Numbered from the stretch's first letter, positions 1-4,485 are shown. The stretch: 5,167 nucleotides of DNA from Candidatus Bathyarchaeota archaeon (GCA_023247835.1 JAHFFU010000097.1:1-5167); one strand, 5' to 3'. The notes: generated by a model not told the origin, from the letters alone. Translations and numbers: made by a program.

Positions 1-880
1 GCATCGTTTGTTTCGGGTCTGCATTGGCTAGTACAACTTTGGACTGAATTGATTTCCCATCTGCAAGGGTCACGCCAGTAACAGCAGAGTCCTTTGTCGT
101 AATTCTCGAAACAGGTGTTCCGAGAAGGAGTTCGCCACCTGCTTCCTTCAAGGCGTTGACGAGAGCGTAGGCTAGTCCTCCCATGCCTCCGCGAACATAA
201 CCCCATACACCTTGGCCTCCCGCAGCTTCCCCGATGATATGATGGCCTAGTACGTATGTGGTTCCGGGGGTGCTTGGGCTCGCAAACGTTCCAATCAGGC
301 CTCTCGCCATGAAAGCCGCTTTAACGTGGTCGTCTTCGAAGAATTCGTCTAGGAGTTCTCGGACGCTGTAGAAGATGACTTTCTTCATGAGGTCCGTGGA
401 CTCCGGATCCTCAAGCAAAGATGCTATTTCTTTAAGCGGGGGCGGAGGCCCCATTCCAATCGACCCAAGAAGTAACCCAACTCCCTTCCAGAATTCCGAG
501 TATTCTTTATACCCTTTCACGTCTTTTGTGGAGAACTTCGCGATTTCCTTCACAGTCTTAGCCGAGTCTTCACATAGGCTGAGATACGTCCCATCGCCGA
601 ATGGGACGAAAACATCGACCTCAGGCGAAACTATGTCGAGCCCGTGGCGTTTCAGGTCAAGGTCCTGCACGATCTCGCTCCGGAAGAGGCTGTATGCGTA
701 GGCGAGCCGGTTTATTTTGAAGCCCGGCCAAACCTCTTCAGTCACGCATGCCCCGCCGGGAACATGCCGCCTTTCTAGAACAATTACTTTCATTCCTTTT
801 CTCGCAAGGTAGTTGGCAGCGACTAGGCCGTTGTGCCCTCCGCCTACTACGACTGCATCGTACGATGATGCCGATGACAT
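1..880 (-). CDS. FAD-dependent oxidoreductase, PYROXD2 / phytoene-desaturase-like (partial, C-terminus beyond window)
   Basis: About 293 N-terminal residues are visible; the family is usually near 500-550 residues, so roughly the last 45% lies outside. The protein opens with YDAVVVGGGHNGLVAANYL, a Rossmann FAD-binding loop (GxGxxG at residues 13-18), followed by VIVLERR with the ribose-binding acidic residue at Glu36, and then RHVPGGACVTEE (residues 38-48), whose GG pair is typical of the phytoene dehydrogenase/amine oxidase superfamily. The stretch VTEEVWPGF and the later AAGGQGVWGYVRGGMGGLAYAL segment closely recall human PYROXD2 and COG1233 proteins from memory. The start is the ATG at 880, six codons before the FAD strand. 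GTG at 889 is in frame but less likely. There is no Shine-Dalgarno, and a TATA-like box at 912-920 implies a leader of about 10 bases. The substrate cannot be told from sequence; a soluble flavin oxidoreductase acting on a hydrophobic substrate is inferred. Confidence 0.9.
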   Translation of the reverse strand, partial: MSSASSYDAVVVGGGHNGLVAANYLARKGMKVIVLERRHVPGGACVTEEVWPGFKINRLAYAYSLFRSEIVQDLDLKRHGLDIVSPEVDVFVPFGDGTYLSLCEDSAKTVKEIAKFSTKDVKGYKEYSEFWKGVGLLLGSIGMGPPPPLKEIASLLEDPESTDLMKKVIFYSVRELLDEFFEDDHVKAAFMARGLIGTFASPSTPGTTYVLGHHIIGEAAGGQGVWGYVRGGMGGLAYALVNALKEAGGELLLGTPVSRITTKDSAVTGVTLADGKSIQSKVVLANADPKQTM

Positions 881-911
881 GGAGCTCACAATGGAAAAGG
901 CTTTGTTCTTT

Positions 912-920
912 GAATTTATG
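912..920 (-). promoter_or_regulatory. TATA-like box of the FAD oxidoreductase gene
   Basis: On the minus strand this reads CATAAATTC. Its centre is about 36 bases before the ATG at 880, so an archaeal start of transcription some 26 bases downstream would fall near 890 and give a leader of about 10 bases. This agrees with the absence of a ribosome-binding site. A second AT-rich stretch (near 935-943) is an alternative. Confidence 0.35.
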
Positions 921-1088
921 ACTTATCGCAAACTAATAATTTCCATCAATCCTTTCAGTAATCTAAGCACTAGTCAAATGTGCGTTCTGAAGATGAAATG
1001 GCGAAGTTATACTAGCAGACTAACCTTACCTTGCTTCACTTCGCGAGAGGTCATTAGGGGATGCTGTGCTTAGAGGCAGTAAGGTATT

Positions 1089-1101
1089 TTTCGTGTGTGT
1101 G
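1089..1101. repeat. GT-rich 13-mer, copy 1
   Basis: TTTCGTGTGTGTG, identical to 1681-1693. Both copies are preceded by CAGTAA (1077-1082 here, with a 6-base insertion before the 13-mer). It lies in the gap between the FAD oxidoreductase and GYD genes. Confidence 0.5.
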
Positions 1102-1130
1102 GGTCTAGTTGTACGAGGGACTGAATTTGA

Positions 1131-1149
1131 ACCCTGGTGATTTCAGGGT
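1131..1149. other. Perfect 6-bp hairpin with 7-base loop
   Basis: ACCCTG (1131-1136) pairs perfectly with CAGGGT (1144-1149) across a 7-base loop. It lies about 87 bases beyond the stop codon of the GYD gene on the minus strand. No T-run follows, so a terminator role is weak. It resembles an isolated tRNA arm, but the neighbouring arms are missing. Confidence 0.45.
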
Positions 1150-1235
1150 GCCTGGAACGCGTGGGTTTGTGCATTCGGTTCCGCTAAAGAGAGGCTATTG
1201 AAATGGCTATCGCAGTGAATTGGCTATGTTGAATC

Positions 1236-1526
1236 CTAGGTCAGTTGCGCCACAAGCTTTGCAGCTTCGGCTTCGGTCCATGCTTTCAGGGTTTTCGTGC
1301 GAACATTTCCTAGGCTACCGAGTGTGAGGAGAAACTTCATTAAGGCTTCATCATCCGGCATTTCCGCTACTCCAACAATATCATACTCGCCAAGAGTGTA
1401 GAACAACTGGATTTTTCCGCCAGCCTTCTCAGCCATGCCCCGGGCCGCTTCCGCTCGTTTCGTGGTTTCCTTCACGTTGCGAATGCCTTGATCGGTCCAG
1501 TTCACCAAGATGATGTAATGTGCCAT
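1236..1526 (-). CDS. GYD domain-containing protein
   Basis: A complete 96-residue protein starting MAHYIILVNWTDQGIRNVKE. It carries the signature that names the GYD family as GEYD (residues 46-49) in the strand LFYTLGEYDIVGVAE, followed by the helix DDEALMKFLLTLGS and the final strand VRTKTLKAWT. The length matches the family (about 90-105 residues), whose members adopt a ferredoxin-like alpha/beta fold, probably dimeric, with no established reaction. The start is the ATG at 1526. An upstream in-frame TTG at 1535 would add only MVC and falls about where transcription should begin given the TATA box at 1557-1565, so ATG is preferred. It is a cytoplasmic protein with no signal or membrane segment. 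It stands alone with about 184 bases upstream to the MOSC gene and its own promoter, so it is probably monocistronic. Confidence 0.92.
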   Translation of the reverse strand: MAHYIILVNWTDQGIRNVKETTKRAEAARGMAEKAGGKIQLFYTLGEYDIVGVAEMPDDEALMKFLLTLGSLGNVRTKTLKAWTEAEAAKLVAQLT

Positions 1527-1556
1527 ACAAACCAATCATGAATATCCGCCCCATGA

Positions 1557-1565
1557 CTATAAATG
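1557..1565 (-). promoter_or_regulatory. Archaeal TATA box of the GYD gene
   Basis: On the minus strand this reads CATTTATAG, the best TATA-box match in the window, preceded by purine-rich AAAGGG in the place expected for a TFB-recognition element. Its centre lies about 35 bases before the ATG at 1526, predicting transcription from near 1535 and a leader of only about 9 bases. No Shine-Dalgarno is present, as expected for a near-leaderless archaeal message. Confidence 0.65.
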
Positions 1566-1636
1566 CCCTTTCTACTTGCGCGGGAGACTTTCGCAGGTAA
1601 TTGATGATTGTAGACTAATCTCCAGGAGGAGTTGTT

Positions 1637-1652
1637 AGGGGAAACTTCCCCT
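1637..1652. repeat. Perfect 7-bp inverted repeat AGGGGAA/TTCCCCT with 2-base centre
   Basis: AGGGGAA (1637-1643) and TTCCCCT (1646-1652) are perfect complements separated by AC. It sits midway in the gap between the MOSC stop (1711) and the GYD promoter (1557-1565). A 2-base centre is too tight for a normal RNA loop unless inner pairs open, so a dyad protein-binding site is as likely as a terminator hairpin for the MOSC message. No T-run follows on the minus strand. Confidence 0.55.
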
Positions 1653-1680
1653 TAAGGCATATCCAGAAAACAGTCAGTAA

Positions 1681-1693
1681 TTTCGTGTGTGTG
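1681..1693. repeat. GT-rich 13-mer, copy 2
   Basis: TTTCGTGTGTGTG, identical to 1089-1101 and directly preceded by CAGTAA (1675-1680). It lies 17 bases beyond the stop codon of the MOSC gene on the minus strand, in the gap before the GYD gene. Confidence 0.5.
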
Positions 1694-1710
1694 CACCAGC
1701 ATACCTGAAG

Positions 1711-2202
1711 CTATAGTTCTTCCATTGCGTCGCCTTTCGAGACATCCCCTTCCTGTTCCACGCTGGCGTACCATCCCCTTCTATGGTACATTGTCTTCAC
1801 GATGTCCTTGTTTTTTCCAATATAGGGAAGTAGGTACAAGTTGCTGCATGAGCCACAAGCCTTCGTAACCCTAATCACTGCTTTCCCAATTTTGTACCGC
1901 TTCCCTGGGGCGAAGCTATTGTACGGAATTCCCGACGTGGTGAAATTCTCTCCGACATCTCCAAGCCGAATCGGCCAACCGTCCTTGTTAAGCTCCTGAA
2001 TAGTCTCTAAGGGCATGAGAAGCACGGCCACACCAGGGTCATCTTGCGCCTCCTCATGTCGCCACCTATTGAAGTCGCCAACAAGCCCAGTCCGTTTGGC
2101 CAACACACAATCGACAGGACGCTTTGGGAGTCCCCTCTCTCCAGGCGTCTCGGGTTTCACATTGAGCTGCCGCACTTCACCAACGGCGCGCTCCGAATTC
2201 AT
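1711..2202 (-). CDS. MOSC domain-containing protein
   Basis: A complete protein of 163 residues. MOSC hallmarks run in order: GLVGDFNRWRHEE (residues 39-51, in the place of the family's GDRH-type turn), AVLLMPLETIQEL (59-71), then GDVGENFTTSGIPYN (81-95), the core MOSC loop, and a strand with IRVTKACGSC containing Cys116 and Cys119. One of these occupies the position of the conserved cysteine proposed to handle persulfide sulfur. RRGWYASV (141-148) closes the fold. The size fits single-domain YiiM-type MOSC proteins, which in bacteria act with molybdenum cofactor on N-hydroxylated compounds; its own substrate is unknown. The start is the ATG at 2202, since AGGTG (2211-2215) lies exactly 8 bases before it. 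The GTG at 2211, three codons earlier, would overlap that site. It is cytoplasmic and has its own TATA-like box. No redox partner gene is adjacent. Confidence 0.9.
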   Translation of the reverse strand: MNSERAVGEVRQLNVKPETPGERGLPKRPVDCVLAKRTGLVGDFNRWRHEEAQDDPGVAVLLMPLETIQELNKDGWPIRLGDVGENFTTSGIPYNSFAPGKRYKIGKAVIRVTKACGSCSNLYLLPYIGKNKDIVKTMYHRRGWYASVEQEGDVSKGDAMEEL

Positions 2203-2210
2203 GATGGTCA

Positions 2211-2215
2211 CACCT
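2211..2215 (-). promoter_or_regulatory. Shine-Dalgarno site deciding the MOSC start
   Basis: AGGTG on the minus strand, complementary to the 16S rRNA tail, stands 8 bases before the ATG at 2202. It overlaps the alternative GTG at 2211 and so argues against that start. Confidence 0.65.
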
Positions 2216-2231
2216 ACTGATGGACTCAGCT

Positions 2232-2240
2232 TGAATTAAA
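2232..2240 (-). promoter_or_regulatory. TATA-like box of the MOSC gene (TTTAATTCA)
   Basis: On the minus strand this reads TTTAATTCA, centred about 34 bases before the ATG at 2202, placing transcription start near 2210-2213. The identical 9-mer precedes the next gene at 2685-2693. A second AT-rich candidate (GATTATTAATC, 2259-2269) lies further upstream and would give a longer leader carrying the whole Shine-Dalgarno. Confidence 0.45.
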
Positions 2241-2294
2241 CGTGAAGTTCCGATCGTAGATTAATAATCCAAATTACGTTTTACTGGAAAAATG

Positions 2295-2327
2295 GAGAAT
2301 CGGTCCCGCCGGGATTCTCAGCGGGAC
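2295..2327 (-). terminator. Two interleaved inverted repeats: candidate terminator with alternative hairpin
   Basis: Two perfect 7-bp dyads interlock. GAGAATC (2295-2301) pairs with GATTCTC (2313-2319), and GTCCCGC (2303-2309) pairs with GCGGGAC (2321-2327); both have 11-base loops. The block starts 9 bases beyond the TAG stop of the gene at 2337-2651. On the minus strand the GAGAATC/GATTCTC hairpin is followed by CATTTTT, resembling a T-run terminator. The GC-rich hairpin competes with it, because each stem uses the loop of the other. Simultaneous formation would be a tight pseudoknot with single-base connectors. A 3'-end structure or attenuator is inferred. Confidence 0.55.
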
Positions 2328-2336
2328 GACGAAATG

Positions 2337-2651
2337 CTAGAACATAGTGGGTAGGGTTTCTACTTTTGCTAGGGCTTCCTCTAGCGACCAGGTCGCATGT
2401 ATCTTGGTCGTGTTCCACTGCACGAGCCTGCTCTGCATTATGAAATTCCTGACAGCTTCGATATCAGCAGCTTCCGCGACCATAAGCACGACGTGATCGG
2501 GACCGTAGACATTCATGGTGATGATTTTCAGGCCTAACTTCTTGGCTAGGTCGGGCATTTCCTTGGCGCCTTGCTTCAACATCTGACGGGTTTTCGCGTT
2601 TCCGGATGGGCATAATTCAGGGGGGTGCTCGGCGATAACGACGAACTGCAT
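2337..2651 (-). CDS. Small conserved alpha/beta protein with HxPELCPxxN motif (function unknown)
   Basis: A complete protein of 104 residues starting MQFVVIAEHPPELCPSGN. The segment EHPPELCPSGNAKTR (residues 8-22) with His9 and Cys14 is, from memory, the signature of an uncharacterised family seen in archaea and several bacterial phyla. A helix (KTRQMLKQGAKEMPDLAKKLG), a strand pair (KIITMNVYG, DHVVLMVAEA), a helix (DIEAVRNFIMQSRL) and a final strand (TTKIHATWSLEEAL) follow. This is a beta-alpha-beta order like GYD, DUF3303 or dimeric alpha/beta-barrel proteins. There is no signal or membrane segment, so it is cytoplasmic. The start is the ATG at 2651, with GAGGT (2660-2664) 8 bases upstream and a TATA-like box at 2685-2693. 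It is monocistronic, closed by the interleaved inverted repeats at 2295-2327. The conserved His/Cys pair could bind a metal or act as a redox site, but this is only inference. Confidence 0.85.
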   Translation of the reverse strand: MQFVVIAEHPPELCPSGNAKTRQMLKQGAKEMPDLAKKLGLKIITMNVYGPDHVVLMVAEAADIEAVRNFIMQSRLVQWNTTKIHATWSLEEALAKVETLPTMF

Positions 2652-2659
2652 TCAATTTA

Positions 2660-2664
2660 ACCTC
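2660..2664 (-). promoter_or_regulatory. Shine-Dalgarno site of the HxPELCP-motif gene
   Basis: GAGGT on the minus strand, 8 bases before the ATG at 2651, the same spacing as for the MOSC gene. It supports the chosen start. Confidence 0.6.
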
Positions 2665-2684
2665 GCACTTTCAACTCATCTATC

Positions 2685-2693
2685 TGAATTAAA
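2685..2693 (-). promoter_or_regulatory. TATA-like box of the HxPELCP-motif gene (TTTAATTCA)
   Basis: On the minus strand this reads TTTAATTCA, identical to the box before the MOSC gene. Its centre is about 38 bases before the ATG at 2651, predicting transcription from near 2663, at the Shine-Dalgarno. Confidence 0.45.
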
Positions 2694-2760
2694 GAGCCTT
2701 TCGGAGACGCTACTACTTCAATGCTTAGCAGAGGGCCGCCATTCACGATTGAAAGCGCGA

Positions 2761-2788
2761 CTGTTGCCCACCATTAGACCGGCAGCAG
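2761..2788 (-). terminator. Hairpin after the PhnB-like VOC gene
   Basis: CTGTTGCC (2761-2768) and GGCAGCAG (2781-2788) form an 8-bp stem with a 12-base loop. It contains one C-A mismatch in minus-strand RNA (one G-U wobble in plus-strand RNA). The structure starts 9 bases beyond the TAA stop of the VOC gene. No T-run follows, so it may be a 3'-end structure rather than an intrinsic terminator. Confidence 0.35.
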
Positions 2789-2797
2789 TAGTTGGCC

Positions 2798-3235
2798 TTA
2801 CGTTTCCCGCGAAGATGCATCATCCTTGTACGTTGCGACCATCCAAATGTGTCCGAAGGGGTCCACTAATTTCCCGTTCCGGTTGCCGTGGAACTGGTCC
2901 GCCACTGGTCTCAACACCTTTGCGCCAGCGGCCACAGCCAAGCTGAATGTTGCATCCACATTCTTAACCAAGAGATGGATCATTACTGGTGAGCCGCCGA
3001 GCGACTGGGGACTTATGTTGTGTTCAGGGAACTCGTCGGCAATCATGACCGGCGAACCGCCAATATTGACCTCGCAATGCGACACCTTCCCACTAGGGTC
3101 CGTCATGCGCGTCGTCTCCGTTGCTCCGAACACTTTCTTGTAGAATTCGATGGCGCGGGGCTCGTCCCTTACGGCCAACATGGGCGTCAGTGTGGTCTGT
3201 AAATCAAGCGGGATGAATTTCGTTCTGCTTGTCAA
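2798..3235 (-). CDS. VOC family protein, PhnB-like (glyoxalase/bleomycin-resistance fold)
   Basis: A complete protein of 145 residues. It has the two beta-alpha-beta-beta-beta modules of the vicinal oxygen chelate fold. Module one is LTPMLAVRDEPRAIEFYKKV, then SHCEVNIGGSPVMIADE (about residues 16-68). Module two is VMIHLLVKNVDATFSLAVAAGA, then GKLVDPFGHIWMVATYKDD (about 84-139). The DQF-G-R-G--VDPFGHIW--AT block is typical of COG2764 PhnB-like proteins, small cytoplasmic dimers whose substrates are mostly unknown. The heptapeptide GGSPVMI occurs in both modules (59-65 and 80-86). The start is TTG at 3235: no in-frame ATG lies upstream, the first internal Met (19) would cut the first strand, and a TATA-like box at 3270-3277 fits a leader of about 12 bases. 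It is divergent from a second VOC gene across a gap of about 80 bases. Phosphonate metabolism should not be assumed from the PhnB name. Confidence 0.88.
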   Translation of the reverse strand: MTSRTKFIPLDLQTTLTPMLAVRDEPRAIEFYKKVFGATETTRMTDPSGKVSHCEVNIGGSPVMIADEFPEHNISPQSLGGSPVMIHLLVKNVDATFSLAVAAGAKVLRPVADQFHGNRNGKLVDPFGHIWMVATYKDDASSRET

Positions 3236-3269
3236 CGCTTTTCCCAGTCGAATATGATGAACAGCTTCC

Positions 3270-3277
3270 CATAAAGG
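3270..3277 (-). promoter_or_regulatory. TATA-like box in the divergent VOC-VOC promoter region
   Basis: On the minus strand this reads CTTTATGG, centred about 38 bases before the TTG start at 3235 and predicting transcription from near 3247. The plus-strand VOC gene must start from the same 60-80 base gap; its best candidate box is AATATGAT at 3251-3258, so the two promoters would overlap. Confidence 0.35.
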
Positions 3278-3314
3278 TGAATAATCCTCGAAAGGATTGG
3301 AATGCCAGGTATTA

Positions 3315-3767
3315 GTGATCCATTTGACGCATCTGGAATATTTCGGAATCCGCGTCAGGAATCTTGAACGCTCTATAAAATTTTATCAGGACCTGCTCGG
3401 GTTGAAGGAAGTCAAACGCGGTACACAATACGAGATCGGCGGGGGAATATGGGTGCTGCTGAGAGACGAAATGTCGGGTCATCAATTGGAGCTGAATTGG
3501 TATCCGCCTGAATCCCCGTTCGATGTTGAATACGTTCCAGGCGAGGGATTGGACCATATCGGATTCATAGTTGACAATGTTGACGAAAAGTACAAGGAAC
3601 TTGTTTCCAAAGGAGCAGAACCCACTCAGGTAGACCCATCAAAGACCGAAGGATGGGTTGCCTATGTTAAAGACCCAGATGGAAATTGGATCGAGATATT
3701 CCAGAAGACACAGCCCGTGAAGACAGCGATGGAGTCTCAACCAGAAAGACCTCACAGGCTACCGTGA
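3315..3767 (+). CDS. VOC family protein, glyoxalase I-like
   Basis: A complete protein, 150 residues from the chosen start. Module one is YFGIRVRNLERSIKFYQDLLGLKEV (about residues 9-33) with HQLELNWY (56-63). Module two is LDHIGFIVDNVDEKYKEL (79-96) with DPDGNWIEIFQ (120-130). Metal ligands of the glyoxalase I/dioxygenase type can be placed at Glu59, His81 and Glu127, while the first position, normally His, is Tyr9; a His sits three residues earlier. The metal site may therefore be altered. Start choice is uncertain: GTG at 3315 has AGGT (3307-3310) 4 bases upstream, whereas the longer TTG at 3297 has AAGGA directly abutting it and adds MECQVL. The C-terminal tail (about residues 131-150) is polar and probably disordered. 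The product is cytoplasmic; it could be a lactoylglutathione-lyase-like enzyme or a dioxygenase relative, with unknown substrate. Confidence 0.88.
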   Translation: MIHLTHLEYFGIRVRNLERSIKFYQDLLGLKEVKRGTQYEIGGGIWVLLRDEMSGHQLELNWYPPESPFDVEYVPGEGLDHIGFIVDNVDEKYKELVSKGAEPTQVDPSKTEGWVAYVKDPDGNWIEIFQKTQPVKTAMESQPERPHRLP

Positions 3768-3768
3768 C

Positions 3769-3774
3769 TTATAT
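3769..3774 (+). promoter_or_regulatory. TATA-like box of the vapBC operon
   Basis: TTATAT begins two bases after the stop codon of the upstream VOC gene and is centred about 36 bases before the vapB ATG. This predicts transcription from near 3798 and a leader of about 10 bases. The CACATGTG palindrome lies between this box and the inferred start site. Confidence 0.45.
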
Positions 3775-3783
3775 TGTGCATGT

Positions 3784-3791
3784 CACATGTG
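3784..3791 (+). promoter_or_regulatory. Palindrome CACATGTG, candidate VapB operator
   Basis: A perfect 8-bp palindrome, overlapping a second dyad CATGT-C-ACATG (3779-3789), lies between the TATA-like box and the vapB start. Type II antitoxins with a ribbon-helix-helix fold commonly repress their own operon by binding palindromes at this position, so autoregulation is inferred. Confidence 0.4.
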
Positions 3792-3807
3792 AGATGGACG
3801 ATGGAAC

Positions 3808-4047
3808 ATGAAAGTGGCCCAGACTGAATTGAGCGAGACCGAGTACAAGTTGATCTTAGAATACGCCAAGAAGAATGGGCTTACCCTGAAACAGACGCTT
3901 CGCGAGGGTGCAATAAGGCTCGCGCTCCAGGATGAGGTTCTCCGGGATGATCCCATCTTTACCGAACGCCCCGTGGCAAAGGCGACGGGAAAAAGGGAGC
4001 GAACCTCAGCAGAACATGACAAGTTTCTGTACGGTCTTCACGAATGA
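3808..4047 (+). CDS. vapB: VapB-type antitoxin
   Basis: A complete protein of 79 residues directly before a PIN-domain toxin. The N-terminal part, VAQTELSETEYKLILEYAKK followed by GLTLKQTLREGAIRLALQ, fits a short DNA-binding strand and two helices of a ribbon-helix-helix domain (about residues 3-42). The charged, flexible C-terminal part, ending SAEHDKFLYG (about 67-76), is the sort of tail that wraps around and blocks the toxin; a similar E-HD--LYG ending recurs in archaeal VapB proteins from memory. The start is the ATG at 3808; nearby ATGs at 3794 and 3801 are out of frame. No strong Shine-Dalgarno is visible, consistent with a short leader. The stop overlaps the vapC start by 4 bases (ATGA), implying translational coupling. 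It probably binds the palindrome at 3784-3791 to control the pair. Confidence 0.85.
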   Translation: MKVAQTELSETEYKLILEYAKKNGLTLKQTLREGAIRLALQDEVLRDDPIFTERPVAKATGKRERTSAEHDKFLYGLHE

Positions 4048-4466
4048 TCTTCGTCGACACGAGCGCTTGGTATGCGCTGGAAGTCGAGGATGACGTTAAC
4101 CACACCCAAGCCGTACGATTCCTCAAAGCATTGAGAGAAGGGCGATATGGCTCTCTTCTTACTACGGACTATGTCCTCGATGAAGCTGTAACGTTGCTTT
4201 GGCTTCGCCGTGGGTCAGCCCCCTCTTTGGCTTTCCTTGATAAAGTAAACAGAAGCAAGAATATCCACACCGCCTGGATCGATTCGTCTATCTTCTGGAA
4301 AACCGTGGGTTTCATGAAGGAGAGGCAGGACAAACGTTGGAGCTTTACAGATTTTACTAGTTTTTTGGTCATGAAACAGGTGAATATTATCAATGCATTC
4401 AGCTTTGACAATAACTTCGAGGAAGCGGGATTCGTGCTGCATCCGAAGCGCTCCTCATCGGAATAG
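4044..4466 (+). CDS. vapC: VapC toxin, PIN-domain ribonuclease
   Basis: A complete protein of 140 residues, normal for VapC. The four acidic residues of the PIN active site can be seen: Asp5 in MIFVDTSAWYAL, Glu47 in TTDYVLDEAVTLL, Asp103 in WSFTDFTSFLVM and Asp122 in FSFDNNFEEAGF. These bind Mg or Mn ions for RNA cleavage; known VapC toxins cut tRNA or rRNA, and the target here is unknown. The set is complete, so the toxin is probably active, kept in check by the VapB encoded just before it. The genes overlap by 4 bases, and no separate ribosome-binding site is seen, so re-initiation after vapB is likely. The gene converges with the remnant and queC. Such modules are often mobile, but no repeats or integration scars border this one. 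Confidence 0.93.
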   Translation: MIFVDTSAWYALEVEDDVNHTQAVRFLKALREGRYGSLLTTDYVLDEAVTLLWLRRGSAPSLAFLDKVNRSKNIHTAWIDSSIFWKTVGFMKERQDKRWSFTDFTSFLVMKQVNIINAFSFDNNFEEAGFVLHPKRSSSE

Positions 4467-4485
4467 GCAAGCTGCTGAAATCGTA

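Larger units (their letters stand above)
881..1235. other. 355-base intergenic region with small hairpins and short repeats
   Basis: No convincing gene is visible. On the minus strand the region carries the probable promoter of the FAD oxidoreductase gene near 912-920. It also holds a perfect 6-bp hairpin (1131-1149), a weaker 5-bp stem (GGAAC at 1154-1158 with GTTCC at 1178-1182), a GT-rich 13-mer also found at 1681-1693, and three copies of GGCTAT (1193-1198, 1205-1210, 1222-1227) just beyond the stop codon of the GYD gene. No tRNA fold closes here. A 34-codon frame (1070-1174, minus) has no ribosome-binding site or recognisable protein character. Confidence 0.6.

Noticed and set aside
813..1073. 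Plus-strand open frame opposite the FAD oxidoreductase start
   Set aside because: It overlaps the conserved FAD-binding N-terminus on the other strand, and its product shows no domain character.
1070..1174. 34-codon minus-strand frame beginning MHKPTRSRHPEI
   Set aside because: No ribosome-binding site or promoter at a suitable distance, no recognisable fold pattern, and it runs through the repeat region.
1105..1185. Possible tRNA: a TTCAAAT string on the minus strand and a 7-base-loop hairpin at 1131-1149 with a GAT triplet on the plus strand
   Set aside because: The TTCAAAT loop has no complementary T-stem, no D-arm consensus is present on either strand, and no acceptor stem can be closed around the hairpin.
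1236..1535. Longer GYD protein starting at TTG 1535
   Set aside because: It adds only three residues not typical of the family and starts at or before the predicted transcription start; ATG 1526 is better.
1711..2211. MOSC protein starting at GTG 2211
   Set aside because: The only good Shine-Dalgarno (2211-2215) overlaps this codon, and its spacing fits ATG 2202.
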